Of a DNA stretch of 7,333 bases, positions 1 to 5,883 are shown one piece after another. The position numbers were made by a program, and so were the translations under genes. The first letter of the stretch is position 1, and each line of letters begins with the position of its first letter. The notes under the pieces are model-generated. The model was given only the letters and a program-made list of their open reading frames with translations, searched no databases and was not told where the DNA came from. Source of the DNA: Nanohaloarchaea archaeon PL-Br10_U2g5 (GTDB lineage: Archaea; Halobacteriota; Halobacteria; Halobacteriales; Haloferacaceae); the NCBI GenBank assembly GCA_001564205.1, contig LKMY01000079.1, positions 1 to 7,333 of the forward strand, in the 5' to 3' direction.

Positions 1-273
1 CCACGCCGCCTCGTACGTGACCGACTCGTCGGCGGCGAGCGTCTCGCTGCCGAGAACCTGCGTGAACATCCTCCCGGCGCCGTGTTGCCACACGGGATCG
101 GGCGGACCGGACGCGTCTGCCTCACCGGTTTTTTCGACCGCGTAGGCCGCGAAATCGGCTCGCTGCCCGGTTCGGAACCGGAGCGTCACGGGCTCGTCGC
201 CGTCGTTGGAGACGGTCAGCGCGAGCGCGACCTCGTCGTCGTGGGGAGTCGCGGAGAGCGACGCGGTGAGCAT
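1..273 (-). CDS. BsuPI-like putative proteinase inhibitor domain protein (C-terminal part off the window)
   Basis: The reading frame begins at ATG 273-271 and stays open to base 1, giving 91 residues without a stop, so the C terminus is missing. The protein shows the pattern of the BsuPI / intracellular proteinase inhibitor domain: a beta-rich stretch with L-T-V-S-N-D-G-D-E-P-V near residues 20-30, then L-R-F-R-T-G-Q-R-A-D-F, then V-W-Q-H-G-A-G-R-M-F-T-Q, ending in a segment ending S-V-T-Y-E-A-A-W. In Bacillus the family founder inhibits an intracellular serine protease. In archaea the role is untested, so inhibition is only a family-based guess. There is no signal peptide, so a cytoplasmic location is likely. 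A TTTAA box centred 27 nt before the ATG supports this start and a leaderless transcript. It is divergent from the DUF2797 gene. Confidence 0.8.
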   Translation of the reverse strand, partial: MLTASLSATPHDDEVALALTVSNDGDEPVTLRFRTGQRADFAAYAVEKTGEADASGPPDPVWQHGAGRMFTQVLGSETLAADESVTYEAAW

Positions 274-296
274 GGCCGTCGATAGCTTCCGCTCCC

Positions 297-305
297 GATT
301 AAATC
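297..305 (-). promoter_or_regulatory. TATA box of the BsuPI-like gene, possibly shared with the divergent gene
   Basis: The sequence reads GATTTAATC on the minus strand and GATTAAATC on the plus strand, a nearly symmetrical TTAA core. Its centre is about 27 nt before the minus-strand ATG at 273, the standard distance for a leaderless haloarchaeal transcript. Read on the plus strand it lies about 50 nt before the GTG at 350 and could give a short-leader transcript of that gene. Confidence 0.55.
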
Positions 306-317
306 CCTGCGACGATG

Positions 318-326
318 CGCCTAAGT
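318..326 (+). promoter_or_regulatory. Candidate TATA-like box of the DUF2797 gene
   Basis: The CCTAAG element is centred about 28 nt before the GTG start at 350, where a leaderless haloarchaeal promoter would be expected. It matches the TATA consensus less well than the box at 297-305, and the two are alternatives for this gene. Confidence 0.3.
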
Positions 327-349
327 CGGCGGTCCGCCTACGGGAACGC

Positions 350-1102
350 GTGCAGGTCGTCGGCTACGAGACGGGCGAGGGGTTCTACGTCGCCAGCGGC
401 GGTGCGGTCGACTTCGTCGAGGCGGCCCCCGGCACGGACCTCGCGTACGGACTGGGTGACAGACGGTGTGCGGGCACGGTTCACGACAGCGACCACGTCG
501 CCTGCGACGCCTCCGACGCGCCGTACTGTGACGTCCACGGCGGCGTCTGGGTGTGCGCCCGGTGTACGGGGACGTGTCTGAAAGACGAGATGGACTGTCA
601 CGAGGAGCACGCGATGTACCTCGCCGCCTTCGCTCCCGACGTGCTGAAGGTTGGCGTCACCCGTCTCTGGCGGCTGGAGACCCGGCTCCGCGAGCAGGGG
701 GCTGATCGAGCGGCACACGTCCGTACCTTCCCGGACGGACGGATCGCCCGCGAGGTCGAGGCCGAGTTGGCGAGCGGCGACGACCTCGTCGACCGGGTCC
801 GGGTACCGACCAAGCTGGAGGGGTTCGGTCGCGCGGTCGACGAGGCGGCGTGGGAGTCCCTGCTCGATCGCTTCGACCCGATCGAGCGATTCGACTTCGA
901 CGACGGGCTCGCCCTCGACGAGCGACCCGTCGCGGAGACGATGGCCGCCGGGACGGTACGGGGGTGGAAAGGGCGCGTGCTCGTGCTTGACCGCGATGGC
1001 TCGACGTACGCGGTCGACGCGCGGGAGCTGGTCGGCTACGAGCTGACGGACGAGGTGCCTGAGCGCGAGCTACAGTCGAGTTTGGGCGCGTTCGGCGGGT
1101 AG
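350..1102 (+). CDS. DUF2797 family zinc-binding protein
   Basis: This is a 250-residue protein starting at GTG 350 and ending at TAG 1100-1102. The order of elements fits DUF2797: an N-terminal beta segment (V-Q-V-V-G-Y), R-R-C-A-G near 38-42, a Cys/His cluster (C40, C52, C60, H63, C69, C72, C76, C83, H84, H87) likely to hold zinc, then Y-L-A-A-F at 90-94, L-K-V-G-V-T at 99-104, R-L-R-E-Q-G-A-D at 112-119, and a C-terminal G-W-K-G-R-V-L-V-L-D near 205-214. The molecular function of the family is unknown; the middle third resembles a GIY-YIG-type nuclease core (see findings). GTG 350 was chosen because it places V-Q-V-V-G-Y at the N terminus as in relatives. The in-frame ATGs at 206 and 272 would extend it through the divergent gene and its promoter. 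It is probably cytoplasmic. Confidence 0.85.
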   Translation: MQVVGYETGEGFYVASGGAVDFVEAAPGTDLAYGLGDRRCAGTVHDSDHVACDASDAPYCDVHGGVWVCARCTGTCLKDEMDCHEEHAMYLAAFAPDVLKVGVTRLWRLETRLREQGADRAAHVRTFPDGRIAREVEAELASGDDLVDRVRVPTKLEGFGRAVDEAAWESLLDRFDPIERFDFDDGLALDERPVAETMAAGTVRGWKGRVLVLDRDGSTYAVDARELVGYELTDEVPERELQSSLGAFGG

Positions 1103-1119
1103 CGTCGGAGCGCGACGCT
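1101..1119 (+). terminator. Small hairpin at the 3' end of the DUF2797 gene
   Basis: AGCGTCG at 1101-1107 and CGACGCT at 1113-1119 form a perfect 7-bp inverted repeat with a 5-nt loop, starting inside the stop codon. A pyrimidine-rich stretch follows but there is no clear T tract. It may mark or protect a transcript end, though GC-rich DNA gives such repeats by chance. Confidence 0.25.
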
Positions 1120-1191
1120 CGGCTGTCTGGTGTCTGCGTCTTCGCGGCCGAGACGGAGCGCTCAAGAGGTGCGTTCGACTACTGACACGCA

Positions 1192-1866
1192 GTGACACAG
1201 GACCTTCTCGGGGTGTTGTTCGGCGACCCGTTCGCCGTCATGAACACGATCGGACTCGTCGCGTTCGCGCTCGTCGGGGCCACGAAGGCGATCCGCGAGG
1301 AGTTCGACCTGTTCGGCGTCGCCGTCGTGGGGCTGGCGATGGCGTTCGCGGGCGGCGTGACACGAGACCTCTTGGTGAACCGCGTGCCACTGGCGTTGCA
1401 GTCGCCGACCGAGATCGCGCTCGGGCTGATCGGAGTGGCGCTCGCAATTGCGTTGAGCGCCGCGCTCGCCTCGCCTGACACCCACCCGATCACGCTCGTC
1501 GCGGACGCGATCGGGCTTGCCGCGTTCGCCACGACCGGCGCCATCGTCGCGACCGACGCCGGGGTGTCGGCGTTCGGCGTCGTCGCCGTCGCGACGATCA
1601 ACGCTGCCGGCGGCGGCGCGGTCGCGGATATTCTCCTCGACCGCGCCCCGTTCATTCTCTTCGAGGACTTCTACGCGAGCTGTGCGGTGTTGGGCGGAGG
1701 CGCGTACTGGCTGGTCGGTCTCGCCGGCGCCTCACCCGGATTCGCTGCCGCGGCGTGTGCGGCGACGACCGTCGGAACCCGGCTCGTCGCGGCCGCGCTT
1801 GGTTGGAGCCTCCCAAGCGTGCAGCGGCTTCGACTGCTCGGCGGGCGGCTCAGGGATCGGTGGTGA
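1192..1866 (+). CDS. TRIC / UPF0126 family membrane protein (putative cation channel)
   Basis: This 224-residue, very hydrophobic protein has about seven helices, near residues 17-34, 42-61, 74-93, 100-121, 124-147, 159-178 and 183-203. It is an internal duplication of a three-helix unit plus a final helix, the TRIC fold. Repeat 1 carries G-G-V-T-R-D at 54-59 followed by N-R-V-P; repeat 2 carries G-G-G-A-V-A-D at 140-146 followed by D-R-A-P. Animal and archaeal TRIC proteins form trimeric potassium-permeable channels, while some bacterial UPF0126 relatives are linked to glycine uptake, so transported substrate is uncertain here. The start is taken as GTG 1192. ATG 1240, in frame at residue 17 just before helix 1, is a reasonable alternative. 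A weak CTCAAG element near 1161 could be its promoter. The gene is convergent with the exporter operon, 18 bases away, and is probably transcribed alone. Confidence 0.88.
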   Translation: MTQDLLGVLFGDPFAVMNTIGLVAFALVGATKAIREEFDLFGVAVVGLAMAFAGGVTRDLLVNRVPLALQSPTEIALGLIGVALAIALSAALASPDTHPITLVADAIGLAAFATTGAIVATDAGVSAFGVVAVATINAAGGGAVADILLDRAPFILFEDFYASCAVLGGGAYWLVGLAGASPGFAAAACAATTVGTRLVAAALGWSLPSVQRLRLLGGRLRDRW

Positions 1867-1884
1867 GGCGAGCTCCGAAAGTCA

Positions 1885-2934
1885 CTATCCCCCCTCGAAT
1901 CCGTTGACGGCGACGAGCCGCCGAACACCGGCGTACGCGACCGCAGCGATCACCGCGTAGGCGACGACGAGTGCGCCGGTCGTCGCGTCGGTGCTGTCGA
2001 TCGCGAGGCGCGCGACCGCGTTCGCGGGGCCACCGGCCATGGCCGTCGCCCCGCCGAACAGGACCAACACCCCGATCGAGTAGAGGAACTGCGCGGCCCG
2101 GCGGTCGGGCGCGAGCGCCGAGATGGCGACAGCGAGCGCGACGACGAGGGTCGTCAGTGCGGTCATCAACGCGAGTATCGACGGGACGTTGGCGACGGGC
2201 GTCCCGTTCGCGCGGAGCAGTACCAGCCACAGGAGGGCCTGTCCGGGGGCGATCGCGATAGCAGCGATGGCTTTTCCGTCGACGATCTCAGGGAGCGTCA
2301 CCGGCGCGACTCGAAGCAGTTCGAGCGTCCCCCGATCGATCTCTTCGGTGATCGAGTCGACGACGAGCGATCCCGAGATGAACACGGGGAGAAACACCAA
2401 GACGGGAATCAACACGGTGTACGTGAACGTGAAGTACGGGCTGGAGCCGCTCTGATCGGGCAGCGGGAGCGGTGATTCAGCGAGAAACGCCGCCCGCGAC
2501 TCGCGTTCGTTCAGCTCGTGCGTCCGGAGCAGTTCGCGCAGCTGGACGACGATCACGGTCGTCTCGACGGTCGCGTCCGGCGCCGTCGCTACGACGTCGA
2601 TACCGCCGTCCTCGGCACGATTCGTCACCACCACCGCGTCGGCGGCGTTGCGCTCGAAGGCGAGCCGCGCCGCGCCTGCGCTCTCGTAGCGCGTGACCGA
2701 GGCACCGGGGACGTCGTCGGACGCGCGTTCGAGGTCAGCCACCGCATCTCCCGCGCCCGCGACCTCGATCTCCGCGCCGCTGAGCCCACCCGGGTCGTAC
2801 ATCGAGACGAGACCGACGACGAGGAACGACGAGAACGCGGCGATGAACAGCTGGATCCCGATCGCTAACAGGATCGTTTTCTCGGCGCGCAACCCCGCGA
2901 GCTCCCGGCCGGCGATCGTCAGTCGGCTACCCAT
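1885..2934 (-). CDS. ABC-2 type exporter permease (NatB-like), second permease of the operon
   Basis: This 349-residue integral membrane protein has helix 1 at about 20-44, a large extracytoplasmic domain at about 45-168, and five further helices near 169-192, 222-240, 252-274, 280-300 and 318-337. After helix 2 comes E-E-I-D-R-G-T-L-E-L-L-R-V-A-P followed by E-I-V-D-G-K (residues 197-221). This is the cytoplasmic coupling segment typical of NatB/ABC-2 permeases, which contacts the ATPase. This architecture is that of an exporter half. The start ATG 2934-2932 overlaps the end of the upstream permease-protease gene by 8 bases and has a strong Shine-Dalgarno match inside that gene, so translation is coupled. 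Unlike its partner, it has no protease domain. It likely pairs with the upstream permease in a heterodimer. Substrate is unknown. The gene ends 18 bases from the convergent TRIC gene. Confidence 0.88.
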   Translation of the reverse strand: MGSRLTIAGRELAGLRAEKTILLAIGIQLFIAAFSSFLVVGLVSMYDPGGLSGAEIEVAGAGDAVADLERASDDVPGASVTRYESAGAARLAFERNAADAVVVTNRAEDGGIDVVATAPDATVETTVIVVQLRELLRTHELNERESRAAFLAESPLPLPDQSGSSPYFTFTYTVLIPVLVFLPVFISGSLVVDSITEEIDRGTLELLRVAPVTLPEIVDGKAIAAIAIAPGQALLWLVLLRANGTPVANVPSILALMTALTTLVVALAVAISALAPDRRAAQFLYSIGVLVLFGGATAMAGGPANAVARLAIDSTDATTGALVVAYAVIAAVAYAGVRRLVAVNGFEGG

Positions 2935-4813
2935 GAAGACTCACCACCCCGAAGTTGTACGCGGCGTGAATCAGCGTCGCCAGCGCCAGCGTCAGCGCGT
3001 AGTACGTCCGGTTTCGGCTCGCGCCGACCGCGGCGAGCGTCGTCGCGAACCCGTGAAGCGCGAGCGGTGCGAGAAACAGCGCGACGAGGACCGGTGGCGA
3101 GAGCCCCGCCACGCCGGCGACGCTTCCGAACGCGGCCCGTCCGACGTACAGCTCGGTGAGCCCGACCGCCTGGACGACCGCGGTTGCCTTTTCGGCGAGA
3201 AAGAAGCCGACCGCGGATGCGAGTCCGACCGCGACGGCGACTCGGTCGGTCCGGGCGAAGACGCCGCGCTCGAACCCCGCGTACAGGTGGACGCTCTTTG
3301 CGACCTCCTCGATGAACGCGATCGTCACGAGCAGGACGGGGATCGACACCGTGATCGGGAGCGCGAACAACAGCGCGACCGCGAGCAGCTCCGCGACGAA
3401 GACGAACGGGATCGTACAGGCCGTGAGGAACGCCACGGAGCCGAGTGCGCGGAGTCGGTGGCGGGGAGACACTCCGATACCCGCTGCTCCGACCTCGGCG
3501 AGCCGCACCGCGAGCGCGTCGAGGAACTTCCGTGACACCGGCTTCTGCGTGAACATGTCCTCCTCGCGGTAGACGCCGAGCCCGAGCCCGAACAGCAGCA
3601 GCGCGCCGACCGCCATCGGTGTCGTCGAGAAGAGGAACTCACCGGTGGAGACGGCCTCGCCTTGCAGGTCGTACACGACGAGCGTGAGCGGCGACACGAG
3701 CGCCACGGGAGTGACGTTCGTGAAGATCGCGGGAACGAATGCGTACGTCGTGAGCAGCACGCTCACGCCGACCGTCACGAAGGTGAGCTCTTTAAAAGAG
3801 CGCGCGAACATCGCACCGACGAAGGTGGCCGCGAGAAACGTCGCGGCGATCGGTAACACGGCGAGCACGGAGAGCACTCCGCCGCCGACCGCGACCGCGA
3901 TAAGCGTCGTGATGAGGACCGCAACTGCGACGTACGGGAGCGTCTTTCCGGCGACGATGTCGGCGGGTGCGAGCGGCGTCACGAGCAGTGGTTCGCCGCG
4001 ACGGTTCGTCCGTTCATCGAGCACGGAGGAGCCGTACGCCTGAATCAAGAAATTCATCGGCACGAGAAAGACGAACGCGAGCAGAAGCGAGACGAACGGG
4101 AACGGGGGCGTGATCGCTCCCGGAGCACCCACCGTGTCGGCACCGAACGCGCCGCCGCTGACTGACGGGACTGCGAGCCCGCTGTCATCGCTATCCTCAG
4201 CGTCATCGCCGTCGGAATCGGTCGATACGTCGGAGTCCTCGTCAGCCTCCCCCGTGGCAGTATCGTCTCCCTCGTCGTCCGTGGCACCGCTCTCTCCGGC
4301 GCCACCGTCATCGTCAGCCGATCCGCCCAGCGTCTCTTCCACGCCGAGCCCGCTCGTTCGGCTCACGTACTGCAGGCTGACTGTGAGTGGGAACGCCGCC
4401 GTCGCGTTCTCCTCGGCGGCCATCAGTCGCTCGTTGTGGGCCTCGACGGCCTCGCGGAACTCGGCCGCAGCCGCCTCGCTCTTCGGTGTGTCGCTGGCGA
4501 CGACGACGCCGTCGTCGAGGACGAGGATATCGACCGTCTCGCCGAGCGATGCCCGATCGGCAGACACTGGCGTGAGAGACGGCCGCGCCTCGACTGCGTC
4601 CGCGTACGGGGACTCGGTGTCGACGCCGACGCGATACACGTCGCGGTCGACGTCGATCCCGACGACGCCGGCCGCCAGGCCTCCACCGAGGACCACTCCG
4701 GCAACCGAAAGCAGCGCGAGCACCGCGAGCAGCGTCCGTCTGTCGACCCCACCGCCCGCCCGGACCGTCTCCCACCGGGCGACCCGGAGGACCCTCCGGA
4801 GGCGGTCGATCAC
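2927..4813 (-). CDS. ABC-2 permease fused to a PrsW-type intramembrane protease domain
   Basis: This is a 628-residue protein in one unbroken frame. Residues 1-415 are a NatB-like permease: helix 1 at about 27-50, an extracytoplasmic domain at about 51-235, then helices near 237-258, 288-312, 315-336, 343-364 and 399-414. The coupling segment D-E-R-T-N-R-R-G-E-P-L-L, then D-I-V-A-G-K, lies at 266-290. A short cytoplasmic linker at about 416-455 leads to a second membrane domain. It carries the four PrsW motifs in order: E-E-V-A-K (502-506), F-x-x-x-E (537-541), H-x-x-x-T (587-591) and H-x-x-x-N (616-620). PrsW proteases cut membrane-bound substrates, for example an anti-sigma factor in Bacillus, so the protein may combine transport and cleavage. 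Residues 163-212 form an Asp/Glu/Ser/Gly-rich low-complexity loop. The start is GTG 4813-4811, overlapping the ATPase stop as GTGA, with GGAGGGAG upstream. CPBP is a less likely family for the C-terminal domain. Confidence 0.85.
   Translation of the reverse strand: MIDRLRRVLRVARWETVRAGGGVDRRTLLAVLALLSVAGVVLGGGLAAGVVGIDVDRDVYRVGVDTESPYADAVEARPSLTPVSADRASLGETVDILVLDDGVVVASDTPKSEAAAAEFREAVEAHNERLMAAEENATAAFPLTVSLQYVSRTSGLGVEETLGGSADDDGGAGESGATDDEGDDTATGEADEDSDVSTDSDGDDAEDSDDSGLAVPSVSGGAFGADTVGAPGAITPPFPFVSLLLAFVFLVPMNFLIQAYGSSVLDERTNRRGEPLLVTPLAPADIVAGKTLPYVAVAVLITTLIAVAVGGGVLSVLAVLPIAATFLAATFVGAMFARSFKELTFVTVGVSVLLTTYAFVPAIFTNVTPVALVSPLTLVVYDLQGEAVSTGEFLFSTTPMAVGALLLFGLGLGVYREEDMFTQKPVSRKFLDALAVRLAEVGAAGIGVSPRHRLRALGSVAFLTACTIPFVFVAELLAVALLFALPITVSIPVLLVTIAFIEEVAKSVHLYAGFERGVFARTDRVAVAVGLASAVGFFLAEKATAVVQAVGLTELYVGRAAFGSVAGVAGLSPPVLVALFLAPLALHGFATTLAAVGASRNRTYYALTLALATLIHAAYNFGVVSLHG
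2941..2948 (-). promoter_or_regulatory. Ribosome binding site for the second permease
   Basis: The minus strand reads GGTGGTGA, matching 7 of 8 bases of the archaeal anti-SD complement GGAGGTGA, 6 nt before the ATG at 2934. It lies inside the 3' end of the upstream gene and fixes the start that gives the 8-base overlap. Confidence 0.65.
4178..4327 (-). repeat. Acidic low-complexity coding segment (Asp/Glu/Ser/Gly-rich)
   Basis: This encodes residues 163-212 of the permease-protease, within the predicted extracytoplasmic loop after helix 1. Nearly every residue is D, E, S, G, A or T, with short runs such as D-D-D, D-E-D-S-D and D-S-D-D-S. The DNA uses mixed GAT/GAC codons and looks less GC-biased than its flanks. 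It is a disordered insert that probably varies in length between strains. Confidence 0.7.
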
Positions 4814-5790
4814 TCGGCTCCCTCCGGCCCGTCTTTCGATCCCCGCTCCGCCCCACTGTTCGACGCGGCCGCGTCTCCGGTGGCTCTCCTTGGCATCGGC
4901 CGCCCGACGATATCGAGGAACACGTCTTCGAGGCTCGGCTCTCGCGTGCGGATGTCGACGACCTCGCCGCCGATGCTGGTCACCGCTTCCCGGACCGCGT
5001 CGACCGCGTCCATATCCGGGACGACGGTCCGAAAGCGGTCACCGATCTCTTCGGGTGCGACGTCGAGGGCGCCCAACAAGCCGGTTCGATCGGGGGGGAC
5101 GTCGGTGAAGACGTGGTAGCTCGTCTCGCCGTGTCGCTCACGGATCCCGTCGACGCTCCCGCGAGCGACGATCCGGCCGTCGTTCATCACGACGACGCGG
5201 TCACAGACGGATTCGACGTGGTACAGGTTGTGTGCGGAGAAGACGACAGTCTTCCCGGTCGCCCGGAGCTCACGGGTGAACTCCAATACGGCGTTCGTCG
5301 TCACCGGGTCGAGCCCCGACGCGGGCTCGTCGTACACGAGGACGTCCGGGTCGTTGACGAGCGAGCGCGCGATGGCGACCTTCCGTTTCATCCCTTTCGA
5401 CATGTCCCCGAGCCGGCGCTCTCGATGGTCGAGCTCGAGCCGGTCGAGCGCGGCCGCGATCCGCTCGTCCGCGACGTCACCGGGCACGTCGTACAGGTCT
5501 GCGAAAAACCGGAGATAGGACCGCGGCGTCATCTCCTCGTAGAGCGGCGACTCCTCGGGGAGGAATCCCAGCTGCCGGCGCATTTCGGGGTCGTCGGAGG
5601 CGAAGCCGGCGACCTCCACGGTTCCCTCGGTCGGGTCGACGAGCCCGGCGAGCACTTTCAGGGTCGTCGTCTTCCCCGCTCCGTTCGGTCCGACGATGCC
5701 GAACACCTCCCCCTCGTCGACGGAGAAGCTGCTGTCGACGACGGCAGCGAAGTCGCCGTACGTCTTCCGTAACCCCGCCACCTCGATCAT
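4810..5790 (-). CDS. ABC transporter ATP-binding protein (NatA/CcmA-like exporter ATPase)
   Basis: This 326-residue cytoplasmic ATPase would power the two permeases encoded downstream. Its motifs are in order: Walker A G-P-N-G-A-G-K-T at 34-41, Q-loop region F-L-P-E-E at 76-80, signature M-S-K-G-M-K-R-K at 130-137, Walker B V-L-V-Y-D-E-P at 150-156 with catalytic E155, D-loop S-G-L-D at 158-161, and H-loop H187. The Q-loop Gln is replaced by Glu (E79) and the signature reads S-K-G-M rather than S-G-G-Q; both occur in the NatA-type branch and do not suggest inactivity. A C-terminal accessory domain at about 225-296 ends in P-S-L-E-D-V-F-L, typical of NatA-like exporters. A polar tail follows. 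The start is ATG 5790-5788, 28 nt after a TTTAA box, so it is the first gene of the operon and likely leaderless. Its TGA overlaps the next GTG. Confidence 0.93.
   Translation of the reverse strand: MIEVAGLRKTYGDFAAVVDSSFSVDEGEVFGIVGPNGAGKTTTLKVLAGLVDPTEGTVEVAGFASDDPEMRRQLGFLPEESPLYEEMTPRSYLRFFADLYDVPGDVADERIAAALDRLELDHRERRLGDMSKGMKRKVAIARSLVNDPDVLVYDEPASGLDPVTTNAVLEFTRELRATGKTVVFSAHNLYHVESVCDRVVVMNDGRIVARGSVDGIRERHGETSYHVFTDVPPDRTGLLGALDVAPEEIGDRFRTVVPDMDAVDAVREAVTSIGGEVVDIRTREPSLEDVFLDIVGRPMPRRATGDAAASNSGAERGSKDGPEGAE
4818..4825 (-). promoter_or_regulatory. Ribosome binding site for the permease-protease gene
   Basis: GGAGGGAG on the minus strand lies 4 nt before the GTG start at 4813, within the 3' end of the ATPase gene. 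It supports the GTG start and the 4-base GTGA stop-start overlap. Confidence 0.6.
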
Positions 5791-5814
5791 GGTTCGCGGT
5801 CTGCCGGCGGTCGG

Positions 5815-5822
5815 GTTAAACT
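5815..5822 (-). promoter_or_regulatory. TATA box of the exporter operon
   Basis: AGTTTAAC on the minus strand is centred about 28 nt before the ATPase ATG at 5790, with purine-rich GGGGTG just upstream as a possible BRE. The spacing predicts a leaderless transcript starting at or next to the ATG. It separates the operon from the hydrolase gene that ends at 5884. Confidence 0.6.
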
Positions 5823-5883
5823 CACCCCCGTGGCTATCAGCGGCGAGAACGGACGACGAGCCGTCGGGCGGCGGGGATCGCTT

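Noticed and set aside
206..349. Upstream extension of the DUF2797 protein to in-frame ATG 206 or 272
   Set aside because: The extension is antisense to the BsuPI-like gene and its promoter, and family members begin near the V-Q-V-V-G-Y strand encoded from GTG 350.
2693..3535. A 280-codon plus-strand open frame opposite the two permease genes
   Set aside because: Its product is a compositionally biased Arg/Asp/Glu-rich sequence with no recognisable domain, typical of the antisense frame of GC-rich haloarchaeal genes, and the minus-strand genes explain the DNA fully.
4110..5108. A 332-codon plus-strand open frame rich in Ser, Pro and Arg
   Set aside because: It is the antisense of the acidic loop of the permease-protease and the 3' end of the ATPase; its low-complexity content mirrors the Asp/Glu-rich insert.
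5113..5772. A 219-codon plus-strand open frame opposite the ATPase
   Set aside because: The minus strand encodes a complete ABC ATPase with all motifs; the antisense product shows no domain.
4810..5790. Loss of ATPase function because the Q-loop Gln is Glu and the signature is S-K-G-M
   Set aside because: Both variants are found in functional NatA/CcmA-type exporters, and Walker A, Walker B, D-loop and H-loop residues are intact.
5791..5883. Co-transcription of the hydrolase with the exporter operon
   Set aside because: A well-placed TATA box at 5815-5822 precedes the ATPase ATG by the leaderless distance, so the exporter most likely has its own promoter; read-through cannot be excluded.
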